17,734 nucleotides of DNA from Microbacteriaceae bacterium (GCA_012719255.1 JAAYAS010000109.1:1-17734); one strand, 5' to 3'; counted from the first letter of the stretch, positions 1 to 7,785 are shown. Notes: generated by a model from the letters alone, not told the origin. Made by a program: numbers and translations.

Positions 1-1
1 C

Positions 2-772
2 TGGGGCCTCATCGTCTACGACGAGGTGCACCTGTTGCCCGCCCCCGTGTTCAAGCTGACCGCCGACCTGCAGGCCCGCCGCCGGCTCGGCCTCACGGCG
101 ACGCTCGTGCGTGAAGACGGCCGCGAGTCCGACGTGTTCAGCCTCATCGGCCCCAAACGCTTCGACGCGCCCTGGAAGGAGATCGAGGCGCAGGGGTTCA
201 TCTCGCCCGCCGAGTGCTTCGAGATCCGCGTCGACCTCCCCTACGACGACCGGATGGCGTACGCCTCCGCGAGCGACGACGACCGCTACCGCATCGCCGC
301 CACCGCGCCCGCGAAGCTCGACGTGGTGCGCGCGCTCGTGCGCCGCCACGCCGGCGAGCACATCCTCATCATCGGCCAGTACCTCGACCAGATCGACGAG
401 GTCGCCGCCGAGCTCGGCGTGCCGCAGCTCACCGGTCAGACGCCGGTCGCCGAGCGCGAGGAGCTCTTCGCCGCGTTCCGCTCGGGCGCCGAGCCGGTGC
501 TCGTCGTCTCGAAGGTCGCGAACTTCTCGGTCGATCTGCCGGATGCGTCGGTCGCGATCCAGATCTCCGGCTCGTACGGCTCGCGGCAGGAGGAGGCGCA
601 GCGCCTCGGCCGGCTGCTGCGGCCCTCCGACAAGTCGTCGAGCGCCTCGTTCTACACGCTCGTCTCGCGCGACACCGTCGACCAGGACTTCGCGCAGAAC
701 CGGCAGCGCTTCCTCGCCGAGCAGGGCTACGCCTACTCGATCCTCGACGCCGCCGAGCTCGTCGCCGACTGA
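2..772 (+). CDS. XPB/Ssl2-type DNA repair helicase, C-terminal part (5' end outside window)
   Basis: This is the last 256 residues of a superfamily 2 DNA helicase; the start lies upstream of the window. The reading frame opens at base 2 and passes at once through a DEVH Walker B box (bases 20-31). The motif III segment LTATLVRED follows and includes the Arg-Glu-Asp (RED) triplet characteristic of XPB helicases, then an IGPKRF segment also typical of XPB. The second RecA-like domain carries motif VI (EEAQRLGRLLRPS, around bases 590-630). XPB homologues are common in Actinobacteria and are thought to act as 3'-5' helicases in DNA repair; the role here is inferred from the family. No partner nuclease gene is visible, and the next gene starts 143 bases downstream. 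The family call is strong. It could also be described as a generic DEAD/DEAH helicase. Confidence 0.9.
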   Translation, partial: WGLIVYDEVHLLPAPVFKLTADLQARRRLGLTATLVREDGRESDVFSLIGPKRFDAPWKEIEAQGFISPAECFEIRVDLPYDDRMAYASASDDDRYRIAATAPAKLDVVRALVRRHAGEHILIIGQYLDQIDEVAAELGVPQLTGQTPVAEREELFAAFRSGAEPVLVVSKVANFSVDLPDASVAIQISGSYGSRQEEAQRLGRLLRPSDKSSSASFYTLVSRDTVDQDFAQNRQRFLAEQGYAYSILDAAELVAD

Positions 773-915
773 CCCCGGAGGTCATGCGGCGTCGCGGTGC
801 TTCATGCGCCGTAATAGAACTGCCCGTGCGGCGGGGACCGGCCCCGCGGCGGTCGTAGCGTTCCCCAGTGCCTCCCGAACGCATCCCCGGAGGAGGCCCT
901 GACGAAGGAACCGAC

Positions 916-1776
916 ATGGCCCGCACCCCCATCCCCGCCCGCGCCCCGCTCGCCGCCCTCGCGGCCCTCGCCGCCATCGCCGGGCTCGCCGCCTGCGCCC
1001 CCGCGAGCGCCGACGAGGACGCCGCCGACGGCGTGCGCACGCTCGTCGTCGCGACCGCCGCCGACCCGCGCCCCTACACCTACGTCGGCGACGACGGCGA
1101 GCTCACCGGCTACGACATCGAGATCGTCCGCGCCATCGACGAGCGACTGCCGCAGTACGAGGTCGAGTTCCAGACCACCGACTTCCAGGGCATCTTCCCC
1201 GGCCTCGACTCGGGCCGCTACGACATCGTCGCGAACAACCTCTCGGTCACCGCCGAGCGCGAGGAGAAGTACCGCTTCACCCGACCGCACATCACCGCCC
1301 AGTTCGGCGCCGTCGTGCGCACCGACGGCGGCATCGGCGAGATCGGGAGCCTCGACGAGCTCGCCGGCCTGACGACGTACGGCCAGCCCGGCCTGAACTT
1401 CACCAAGGTGCTCGAGGCGCACAACGAGGCGAACCCCGAGCGGGCCGTGCGCATCGAGTACACCGAGCTCGACCTGCAGTCGCAGTTCAACAACCTGCTC
1501 GCCGGCCGCGTCGACTTCCTCTTCGTCGAGCGCGTGCCGTTCGAGGGCTACGGCAAGGGCGACCCCGGGCTCGCCTTCCGCGAGCTGCCGGGCGAGTACC
1601 TCGAGTCGAGCTTCGGCACGAACCTCGACTCCGCGCTCGCGTTCTCGCCGCAGAGCGACGACGTCGACCGGGTCGTCGCCGACTTCGACGCGGCGCTCGA
1701 GGAGCTCAAGGCCGACGGCACCCTCGCCGCGCTCAGCGAGGAGTTCTTCGGCGCCGACCTCACCCCGAAGGAGTAG
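916..1776 (+). CDS. Amino-acid-type ABC transporter substrate-binding lipoprotein (SBP family 3)
   Basis: This 286-residue exported protein is the solute receptor of the ABC importer encoded by the next two genes. I chose the ATG at 916 because GAAGGAA (904-910) is a good ribosome site and the first residues then form a clean lipoprotein signal. That signal has basic residues, a hydrophobic Ala/Leu stretch and a lipobox ending LAAC with Cys27. A longer version from the GTG at 868 would put an unlikely charged leader in front. The mature part has the SBP_bac_3 pattern: a first lobe starting LVVATAADPRPYTY, GYDIEIVRAI in the middle, and the DFQGIFPGLDSGRYD and NNLSVTAER blocks that shape the ligand pocket in cystine, glutamine and histidine receptors. 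The substrate cannot be read from the sequence. The gene ends 3 bases before the permease start, which supports one operon. Confidence 0.92.
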   Translation: MARTPIPARAPLAALAALAAIAGLAACAPASADEDAADGVRTLVVATAADPRPYTYVGDDGELTGYDIEIVRAIDERLPQYEVEFQTTDFQGIFPGLDSGRYDIVANNLSVTAEREEKYRFTRPHITAQFGAVVRTDGGIGEIGSLDELAGLTTYGQPGLNFTKVLEAHNEANPERAVRIEYTELDLQSQFNNLLAGRVDFLFVERVPFEGYGKGDPGLAFRELPGEYLESSFGTNLDSALAFSPQSDDVDRVVADFDAALEELKADGTLAALSEEFFGADLTPKE

Positions 1777-1779
1777 CGG

Positions 1780-2541
1780 GTGGAGCGCATCATCGACGTC
1801 GGCGCGATCGGCGACTACACGCTGCGGCTGCTCCCCTACATCCCGATCACGCTGCTGCTCGCCGTGCTCGCCACCGTCGCCGGCATCGTCATCGGCCTCG
1901 GCTTCGCGCTGCTGAAGATGGGGCGCGTACCGGTGCTCAGCCGGCTCTCGGCGGTGCTCGTGTCGTACCTGCGCGGCACGCCGATCCTCGTGCAGCTGCT
2001 GCTCAACGTCAACGCGGCGCCGATCCTCGTGATCCTCGCGAACCAGCGCCTCGGCACGAGCTGGGATGCGGTGGCCGTCTCGCCGTTCGTCGTCGCGACG
2101 CTCACCTTCGCGCTCAACGAGGCGGCGTACGCCTCCGAGACGATCCGCGCGGCGCTGCTCTCGGTCGACCGCCGCGAGATCGAGGCCGGTCACGCGCTCG
2201 GCATGACGCCCTGGCAGACGCTGCGGCGGATCACCATCCCGAACGCCGCCGTCGTCGCCTTCCCGACGCTCGTGAACCACTTCATCGGGATGCTCAAGGC
2301 GTCGTCGCTCGCCTTCGTCGTATCGGTGGTCGAGATCACCGCCGCCGCGAAGATCCTCGGCGGCCGCGACTACCGGTTCTTCGAGGCCTACCTCGCCACC
2401 GCGATCGTCTACTGGGCGCTCACCGTGATCGTCGAGCAGATCGCCCGGCTCGTCGAGCGCCGCCTCGACCTTCCCGCCGCCGGCCCGCGCGTCCGCAAGG
2501 GGCGCGAGCTCGCGGCCGACCTCGAGAGGACCCGCGCATGA
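1780..2541 (+). CDS. Amino-acid-type ABC transporter permease (HisM/HisQ family)
   Basis: This 253-residue inner-membrane permease forms the channel of the importer. It starts with GTG at 1780, and the ribosome site AAGGAG (1768-1773) overlaps the end of the receptor gene. Hydrophobic segments lie near residues 18-45, 55-90, 95-115, 155-190 and 200-222. The RGTPILVQLLL motif (65-75) is typical of the HisMQ subfamily. The cytoplasmic EAA loop, which docks the ATPase, is visible as EIEAGHALGMTPWQTLRR (133-150). Only one permease gene is present, so a homodimer is likely. The TGA stop overlaps the ATPase ATG (ATGA), which indicates translational coupling. The family is clear; the substrate is unknown. 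Confidence 0.92.
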   Translation: MERIIDVGAIGDYTLRLLPYIPITLLLAVLATVAGIVIGLGFALLKMGRVPVLSRLSAVLVSYLRGTPILVQLLLNVNAAPILVILANQRLGTSWDAVAVSPFVVATLTFALNEAAYASETIRAALLSVDRREIEAGHALGMTPWQTLRRITIPNAAVVAFPTLVNHFIGMLKASSLAFVVSVVEITAAAKILGGRDYRFFEAYLATAIVYWALTVIVEQIARLVERRLDLPAAGPRVRKGRELAADLERTRA

Positions 2542-3296
2542 TCGCCGTCTCCGAGCTGCGGAAGTCGTTCGGCGACCGCGAGATCCTCCGCGGCCTGAGC
2601 TTCGAGCTCGAGCCGGGCACCGTCACCGCCATCGTCGGCTCCTCCGGCGCCGACAAGTCGACGCTGCTGCGCTGCCTCGACCTGCTCGAGCGGCCCGACT
2701 CCGGCACGATCCGCCTCGGCGGCCTCGTGATCGACACGGCCGCCGTCACCCGGGCCGAGGCGCTCGAGCTCCGCCGCCGCACCGCCATGGTGTTCCAGCA
2801 GTTCCACCTCTTCTCGCGGAAGACCGCCCTCGAGAACGTCACCGAGGGGCTGCGCGTCGTGCGCGGCCTCGACGCCGCCGAGGCGGAGCGCCGCGCGCTC
2901 GCGCAGCTCGAGCGGGTGGGGCTCGCGGCGCACCTCGACCACTACCCCGCGCAGCTCTCGGGCGGCCAGCAGCAGCGCGTCGGCATCGCCCGCGCGCTCG
3001 CGATGGAGCCGGAGGTGCTGCTCCTCGACGAGCCCACCTCCGCGCTCGACCCGGAGCTCGTCGGCGAGGTGCTCTCGACCATCCGCCGGGTCGCCGCCGA
3101 CGGCCAGACCATGGTGCTCGTCTCGCACGAAATGAGCTTCGTGCGCCAGGTCGCCCAGCGCGTCCTCTTCCTCGAGCACGGCGAGATCATCGACGACGCC
3201 GCGCCCGACGAGTTCTTCGGCCCGCACGCCGCCGAGCGCACCCGCGCGTTCCTCCGCGACTACCACCTCGCCCGCGGCACCGACTACCAGATCTGA
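2538..3296 (+). CDS. Amino-acid-type ABC transporter ATPase with an altered Walker A motif
   Basis: This 252-residue protein is the ATP-hydrolysing subunit of the importer, acting at the inner face of the membrane. Its start overlaps the permease stop (ATGA). All the ABC motifs can be found: Walker A region at residues 34-42, Q-loop VFQQFHLF (85-92), signature LSGGQQQRV (140-148), Walker B EVLLLDEPTSALD (159-171) and the H-loop histidine H197. The Walker A reads GSSGADKST, with Asp39 (codon GAC, 2652-2654) where nearly all ABC ATPases have glycine. One base change (GGC to GAC) would explain it. If real, it should weaken phosphate binding. The rest of the protein is intact and of normal length, so a sequencing error or a recent mutation is as likely as true divergence. 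Confidence 0.93.
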   Translation: MIAVSELRKSFGDREILRGLSFELEPGTVTAIVGSSGADKSTLLRCLDLLERPDSGTIRLGGLVIDTAAVTRAEALELRRRTAMVFQQFHLFSRKTALENVTEGLRVVRGLDAAEAERRALAQLERVGLAAHLDHYPAQLSGGQQQRVGIARALAMEPEVLLLDEPTSALDPELVGEVLSTIRRVAADGQTMVLVSHEMSFVRQVAQRVLFLEHGEIIDDAAPDEFFGPHAAERTRAFLRDYHLARGTDYQI

Positions 3297-3309
3297 AAGG
3301 CCCCCTCCC

Positions 3310-4335
3310 ATGACCGACCCCCGTCCGCTGCGCAGCCTCGGCTTCATCCACCTCGTGCCCTTCGACCGCGACGACCCGGCCACCGGGCTCCGCGAGGGCG
3401 TCGAGCTCTTCCGCTTCGCCGAGGAGCTCGGCCTCGACTCCGGCTGGGTGCGCACCCGCCACCTCCAGTACGGCCTGCCGAGCGCCTCCGTGTTCTTCGG
3501 CGCCGTCTCGCAGGCGACCTCCCGCATCGGCCTCGGCACCGCCGTGATCCCCGTCGGGCACGAGAACCCGTTCCGCCTCGCCGAGGACCTCGGCACCGCC
3601 GACGCGCTCTCCGGCGGCCGGCTGCTGCCCGGGCTCAGCGTGCATCCGCCCGCCTACGACGACGCCGTGAACGGCCTCGTGCACGGCGAGGGCTGGCGCG
3701 AGGAGGACTACTCGTACGGCCGGCTCGAGCGGCTGCGCGGCTTCCTCCGCGGCGACCGCGTCCGCGAGGTGCCCGAGTACCTCGGCATCGGCGGCGACTT
3801 CGACTCGGAGCGCGTCGAGCCGGTGAGCCCCGGCCTCGCCGACCGCCTCTGGTACGGCGGCGGCTCGCTGCGCTCGGCGCAGTGGGCCGGCGAGCACGGC
3901 TTCCACTGGCTCGTGTCGAACATCTCGACCTCGGCGAGCGGCGAGCTCGTCGACTTCGGCGCCAACCAGCGCGAGCAGATCGACGCCTTCCGCGCCGCCT
4001 CGCCGCTCGGCGACGAGGCGCGCGCCGCCGTGGCCCGCGTGCTCGTACCCACCGACGGCGCGAGCGACGAGCAGCTCCGCAAGTACCGCGCCTACGCCGA
4101 GGGCCGCACCGAGCGCACCACCCGCGTGCACGGCCGCGGCACGATCATCGCGCCGGACGTGCTCGGCTCGGCCGACGGGATCGTCGAGTTCATCCGCACC
4201 GACCCCGCCTTCCGGGCCGCCGACGACTACCTCTTCGAGCTGCCGTTCGAGTTCGAGCTCGACGACTGGAAGCAGATGCTCGAGCAGCTCGCCGGCGAGA
4301 TCGGCCCGCGGCTCGGCTGGTCGCCCGCGCGCTAG
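3310..4335 (+). CDS. LLM-class flavin-dependent oxidoreductase (bacterial luciferase-like monooxygenase)
   Basis: This 341-residue protein belongs to the luciferase-like TIM-barrel family, which uses reduced flavin (FMN or F420) to oxidise small molecules. The N-terminal half shows the usual order: FIHLVPF on the first strand, AEELGLDSGWVRTRH, then the strand and helix IGLGTAVIPVGHENPFRLAEDL, followed by DALSGGRLLPGLSVHPP. The later WYGGGSLRSAQWAGEHG block is typical of one actinobacterial branch of the family. It starts 13 bases after the ABC ATPase with a weak AAAGG ribosome site, so it is probably the last gene of the transporter operon. Its job may be to oxidise what the transporter brings in, as YtmO is thought to do beside the Tcy cystine/sulfur transporter in Bacillus subtilis; that parallel is inference. 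It ends 6 bases from the convergent methyltransferase gene. Confidence 0.9.
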   Translation: MTDPRPLRSLGFIHLVPFDRDDPATGLREGVELFRFAEELGLDSGWVRTRHLQYGLPSASVFFGAVSQATSRIGLGTAVIPVGHENPFRLAEDLGTADALSGGRLLPGLSVHPPAYDDAVNGLVHGEGWREEDYSYGRLERLRGFLRGDRVREVPEYLGIGGDFDSERVEPVSPGLADRLWYGGGSLRSAQWAGEHGFHWLVSNISTSASGELVDFGANQREQIDAFRAASPLGDEARAAVARVLVPTDGASDEQLRKYRAYAEGRTERTTRVHGRGTIIAPDVLGSADGIVEFIRTDPAFRAADDYLFELPFEFELDDWKQMLEQLAGEIGPRLGWSPAR

Positions 4336-4341
4336 CGGCCG

Positions 4342-4827
4342 TCAGACCCGCGCGAGCAGCTCGCCGTGCGCGATCACGAACACGGCGTCGGGATGCGCGC
4401 CCCACTCGCGCCAGGCGGCCGAGATCGCCTCGAGCTCGGCCCGGTCGGCGAGGCCGAGGCCGAGCGCCTCCTCGGCGAAGCGCGACTCGAGCACGCGCAC
4501 CGCCCACGAGCCGCCCCACCAGGCGGTGAGCTCGCCGGTCGCGTACGTCCCGAGGTGGAGCTCCCGCCAGCGGCCGTCGCCGCGGCGGGCGGCCTCGGCC
4601 CGGCCGGCGACGACGGCGTCGGCGGCCGGGTCGACGCCGACGACGAGGCCCGATCCGCCGACGCGCTCGGCGAGGTCGCAGGTGATCGTGCCGGGCCCCG
4701 AGCCGATGTCGAGCAGCCGCATCCCCGGCCGCAGCTCGGGCAGCAGGCAGCCGCACGAGTTCTCGGCCGTGCGGGTCGCGTGCGAGGCGAGCGCCGAGGC
4801 GGCGTGGCCGTGGAGGTACCGGGTCAT
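4342..4827 (-). CDS. SAM-dependent methyltransferase, internally shortened
   Basis: This 161-residue protein begins like a class I SAM-dependent methyltransferase. Motif I is intact (LLDIGSGPGTITCDLAERV, near residues 38-56) and the acidic residue for the SAM ribose follows in VVGVDPAAD (62-70). From about residue 80 the sequence jumps to what looks like the family's C-terminus: WWGGSWAVRVLES, then LADRAELEAISAAWREW and the ending HGELLARV. Relatives of the UbiE/Methyltransf_11 type that I recall with these two ends run to about 260-270 residues. About 100 residues holding motifs II-III and the substrate region therefore seem to be missing, in frame, near plus-strand bases 4555-4605. I chose the ATG at 4827 because the longer frame (to 5097) would overlap the response regulator antisense. 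The product is probably inactive as a methyltransferase, unless the gap is an assembly error. Confidence 0.72.
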   Translation of the reverse strand: MTRYLHGHAASALASHATRTAENSCGCLLPELRPGMRLLDIGSGPGTITCDLAERVGGSGLVVGVDPAADAVVAGRAEAARRGDGRWRELHLGTYATGELTAWWGGSWAVRVLESRFAEEALGLGLADRAELEAISAAWREWGAHPDAVFVIAHGELLARV

Positions 4828-4879
4828 GGGCGCATCCTGCCACGCGCCGTCCACCAGCGCCCGTTCAGATTCCGGGCGC

Positions 4880-4894
4880 GATACTGACTGCATG
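4880..4894 (+). promoter_or_regulatory. Candidate -10 box giving a leaderless response regulator mRNA
   Basis: GATACT at 4880-4885 ends six bases before the regulator ATG at 4892, and no purine-rich ribosome site lies between them. This is the spacing of leaderless actinobacterial transcripts, where the mRNA starts at the A of the start codon. No good -35 box is seen at normal distance, so the call is tentative. Confidence 0.3.
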
Positions 4895-5593
4895 ACTGAA
4901 GGCGGACCCAAGATCCTCGTCGTCGACGACGAACCGAACATTCGCGAGCTGCTCTCGACGAGCCTGCGCTTCGCCGGCTTCATGGTGCGCACCGTCGGCA
5001 ACGGCGCCGGTGCGATCGCCGCGGTGATCGACGAGGAGCCCGACCTCATCGTCCTCGACGTCATGCTCCCCGACATGTCGGGCTTCGGCGTCACCAAGCG
5101 CCTGCGCGCCTCGGGCTACGCCTCCCCCATCCTCTTCCTCACCGCGAAGGACGACACCGAGGACAAGATCGAGGGCCTCAACGCCGGCGGCGACGACTAC
5201 GTCACCAAGCCGTTCAGCCTCGACGAGATCGTCGCCCGCATCAAGGCGATCCTCCGCCGCACCATGCAGACCGAGGAGGAGGCGGTGATCCGCGTCGGCG
5301 AGCTGACGATGGATCAGGACACCCACGAGGTGTTCGTCGCCGACGACCCCGTCGACCTCTCGCCCACCGAGTTCAAGCTGCTGCGCTACCTCATGCTCAA
5401 CCCGAACCGGGTGCTGTCGAAGGCGCAGATCCTCGACCACGTGTGGGAGTACGACTTCAACGGCGACGCCGGCATCGTCGAGTCGTACATCTCCTACCTC
5501 CGCCGCAAGCTCGACAGCCACACCTCCGAGCCGCTCATCCAGACCAAGCGCGGATTCGGCTACATGCTCAAGGTGCCCGGCTCCAAGGCCTAG
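4892..5593 (+). CDS. OmpR/PhoB-family response regulator
   Basis: This 233-residue DNA-binding regulator is the output half of the two-component system completed by the kinase just downstream. The receiver domain (about residues 6-118) has the acidic pair D12/D13, phospho-acceptor D56 in LIVLDVMLP, T84 in LFLTAKDD and the conserved lysine K106 in VTKPF. The winged-helix Trans_Reg_C domain (about 135-230) carries LSPTEFKLLRYLMLNPNRVL, DHVWEYDFNGD and the recognition segment VESYISYLRRKLD, ending in RGFGYML. I chose the ATG at 4892 because it places the receiver domain at the very start; the frame stays open further upstream without domain content. Nine bases separate it from the kinase gene. 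The regulated genes cannot be read from the sequence, though the WXG100 gene downstream is a candidate. Confidence 0.95.
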   Translation: MTEGGPKILVVDDEPNIRELLSTSLRFAGFMVRTVGNGAGAIAAVIDEEPDLIVLDVMLPDMSGFGVTKRLRASGYASPILFLTAKDDTEDKIEGLNAGGDDYVTKPFSLDEIVARIKAILRRTMQTEEEAVIRVGELTMDQDTHEVFVADDPVDLSPTEFKLLRYLMLNPNRVLSKAQILDHVWEYDFNGDAGIVESYISYLRRKLDSHTSEPLIQTKRGFGYMLKVPGSKA

Positions 5594-5602
5594 GCCAGCG
5601 CC

Positions 5603-7426
5603 GTGGCGCAACGGCTGCCGCGCTGGGACCAGCTCTCCCTGCGCAACCAGCTCACCCTCGTCAACGTCGGCCTGCTGCTGCTGTCGCTGCTCATCGCGGG
5701 CATCGGCACGACGCTGCTGCTGCGGCCGACGCTCGTGAACCAGGTCGACACCTCGCTGCTCGCGATCGCCGCCGACCCGTCGCTCGTCGTCGGCGCCGAT
5801 CCGACGACGGGGCAGTTCGGCTACGAGCACGTGCGGGCGGCGCCCCAGCCGTACTACGTCGCCGTCGTCGACTCGTCGACCGGGGCGCTGCGGATGGACA
5901 ACTGGCAGCAGAACCAGCCGCGCACCCTCGCCCCCGAGGTGACCTCGCTCGGCCGCGAGCCGTACTCGCAGCCCGGGGTGCCCGACTACACGATCACCGA
6001 GATCCGCGACGGCCTCGGCTCGCCGTGGCGCGCCGTCACCATCGCCGAGGGCGCCTACCAGGCCGATCAGGTGCACGGCACGCTCGTCGTCGCGATGCCG
6101 ATGTCGGCGGTGAACGCGACGATGGCGAGCTTCCTCGCGATCTTCTTCGGCTTCGCCCTCTCGGTGCTCATCTTCGCCGCCGCGCTCACGCGCCTGCTCG
6201 TGTCGATGACGCTGCAGCCGCTGCGGCAGGTCGAGTCGACCGCGATGGCGTTCGCCGCCGGCGACTACGAGCAGCGCCTGCCCGAGTCGACCCCGAACAC
6301 CGAGGTCGGCCGGCTCTCGCGCTCGCTGAACTCGATGCTCGGCCACATCGACTCGGCCTTCGACGACCGCGACCGCACGATCCACCAGATGCGCCGCTTC
6401 GTCGGCGACGCGAGCCACGAGCTGCGCACCCCGCTCGTCACGGTGCGCGGCTACGCCGAGCTCTACCGGATGGGCGCGCTCGACGACGAGGACAAGGTCG
6501 GTCAGGCGATGGACCGCATCGAGGGCGAGGCGAAGCGGATGGCCGGGCTCGTCGAGGACCTGCTGCAGCTCGCCCGCCTCGACGAGGACCGCGAGATGCC
6601 GAAGGACATCATCGACCTCGAGCCGATCGCCGAGGACGCGGTGTTCGACACCACCGCGCAATCGCCCGACCGCCGGGTGCGGCTGCTGCCGACGCGCGTC
6701 GTGCTCGACGGCGACGACTACGACCCCGCGCAGAGCGCCTTCGGCGCCGGACTCGCGGGCCGCGGGGCCCTCGACGCCGCCGCGCCCCGGGTCGACGACG
6801 ACGCCCCCGCGCCGGCGGGCGACGAGGCCCCCGAGGCCGAGCCCGCCGCATCCGGCAAGGGCCGCCGCCGCTCCCTGCGGCTGCGCCGCCCGGCGCTGCC
6901 GAGCCTCTCGCTGCGCCGCCGCCCGGCGAGCGCCGAGCCGGAGCCCGAGCCGGAGCCCACCGGCGACCCGTTCGCGCCGATGGAGGAGTTCGACGACGGC
7001 GACGTGCCGGCGATGATCTACGGCAACAGCGACAAGGTGCGACAGGCCGTGCAGAACCTCGTCGGCAACGCGCTGCGCTACACCCCCGACGGCTCGCCGC
7101 TCGAGCTCGGCGTCGTCGTCGACGTGCCCCGCCGGCGCGCCGTCGTCGAGGTGATCGACCACGGCGAGGGCGTGCCCGCCGAGGCCCGCACGCAGATCTT
7201 CCAGCGCTTCTGGCGCGCCGACACCTCGCGCGCCCGCGAGACCGGCGGCACCGGCCTCGGCCTCGCGATCGTCTCGGCGATCATGGCGGCGCACGAGGGC
7301 GGCGTCGACGTCGTCGAGACGCCCGGCGGCGGCGCGACGTTCCGGCTGCGCTTCCCGCTGCTCACCGCCCCGCCTGTGGAGAGCGCGCCGTCCACAGCCG
7401 ACGCCCCGCTCGCCGCCGACGGCTGA
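5603..7426 (+). CDS. Membrane sensor histidine kinase with a long disordered insert
   Basis: This 607-residue sensor kinase is the partner of the regulator gene just upstream. It starts with GTG at 5603 and has little ribosome site of its own, so coupled translation is likely. Membrane segments lie at about residues 18-40 and 172-198 and flank an extracellular sensor domain of some 130 residues. A HAMP linker (about 199-252) follows. The HisKA domain carries the phosphorylated H272 in GDASHELRTPL. The ATPase domain shows the N box NLVGNALRY (485-493), DHGEGVP (519-525) and GGTGLGLAI (548-556). Between HisKA and the N box, about residues 365-470 are low complexity: acidic Ala/Pro/Asp, then Arg-rich blocks, then an alternating Pro-Glu tract near 445-452. 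This insert is unusual and probably unstructured. The signal sensed is unknown. Confidence 0.94.
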   Translation: MAQRLPRWDQLSLRNQLTLVNVGLLLLSLLIAGIGTTLLLRPTLVNQVDTSLLAIAADPSLVVGADPTTGQFGYEHVRAAPQPYYVAVVDSSTGALRMDNWQQNQPRTLAPEVTSLGREPYSQPGVPDYTITEIRDGLGSPWRAVTIAEGAYQADQVHGTLVVAMPMSAVNATMASFLAIFFGFALSVLIFAAALTRLLVSMTLQPLRQVESTAMAFAAGDYEQRLPESTPNTEVGRLSRSLNSMLGHIDSAFDDRDRTIHQMRRFVGDASHELRTPLVTVRGYAELYRMGALDDEDKVGQAMDRIEGEAKRMAGLVEDLLQLARLDEDREMPKDIIDLEPIAEDAVFDTTAQSPDRRVRLLPTRVVLDGDDYDPAQSAFGAGLAGRGALDAAAPRVDDDAPAPAGDEAPEAEPAASGKGRRRSLRLRRPALPSLSLRRRPASAEPEPEPEPTGDPFAPMEEFDDGDVPAMIYGNSDKVRQAVQNLVGNALRYTPDGSPLELGVVVDVPRRRAVVEVIDHGEGVPAEARTQIFQRFWRADTSRARETGGTGLGLAIVSAIMAAHEGGVDVVETPGGGATFRLRFPLLTAPPVESAPSTADAPLAADG

Positions 7427-7494
7427 CCGGCCCCGCTACGGTGCCCCCGTCGCCCGCGCCCGACGCGCGCGGGGACGGCAGGAAGGGCATCCCG

Positions 7495-7785
7495 ATGAAG
7501 TACACCGTCGACTCCGACGCGCTCGCCACGGCCACCTCGACCGCGCTGCTCCAGATCGAGGACGTGCAGCTCGCCGCCGGCAACCTCTCGACCACGCTCG
7601 TCTCACTCGAGTCGAGCTGGAGCGGTCAGGCCTCGATCGCGTTCCAGTCGTCGCTCGACGAGTGGCGCGGGGCGCAGGTCGTCGTCGAGGACGCGATCCG
7701 CTCGCTGAGCACCGCGCTCGGCCTCGCCGCCGAGCACTACGGCGTCGCCGAGCAGGACGTGCTCACGCTGTTCTCCGCCGCGTGA
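7495..7785 (+). CDS. WXG100-family (ESAT-6/EsxA-like) small secreted protein
   Basis: This 96-residue protein has the size and pattern of WXG100 proteins, helical hairpins exported by type VII (ESX-like) secretion. W42-S-G44 sits in the turn between two predicted helices (about 7-38 and 46-90). A C-terminal YxxxE motif (Y82-E86) matches the YxxxD/E export signal of the family. The ATG at 7495 follows a strong ribosome site, GGAAGGG (about 7481-7487). No EccC-type ATPase or other secretion gene is in the window, so export is inferred. It lies 68 bases after the kinase gene on the same strand, so it may share its transcript or be a target of the system. A perfect inverted repeat follows its stop. 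Confidence 0.9.
   Translation: MKYTVDSDALATATSTALLQIEDVQLAAGNLSTTLVSLESSWSGQASIAFQSSLDEWRGAQVVVEDAIRSLSTALGLAAEHYGVAEQDVLTLFSAA

Noticed and set aside
802..3596. Long minus-strand frames (492 and 395 residues) opposite the ABC transporter genes
   Set aside because: They are shadows of the SBP, permease and ATPase coding sequences; no recognisable domain.
4526..4891. A longer N-terminus for the response regulator, starting at 4526
   Set aside because: The extra 122 residues have no domain, overlap the methyltransferase gene antisense, and the receiver domain starts cleanly at 4892.
4865..7294. An 809-residue minus-strand open frame opposite the regulator and kinase genes
   Set aside because: Low-complexity Arg/Val/Glu/Asp sequence with no motif, lying fully over clear two-component genes.
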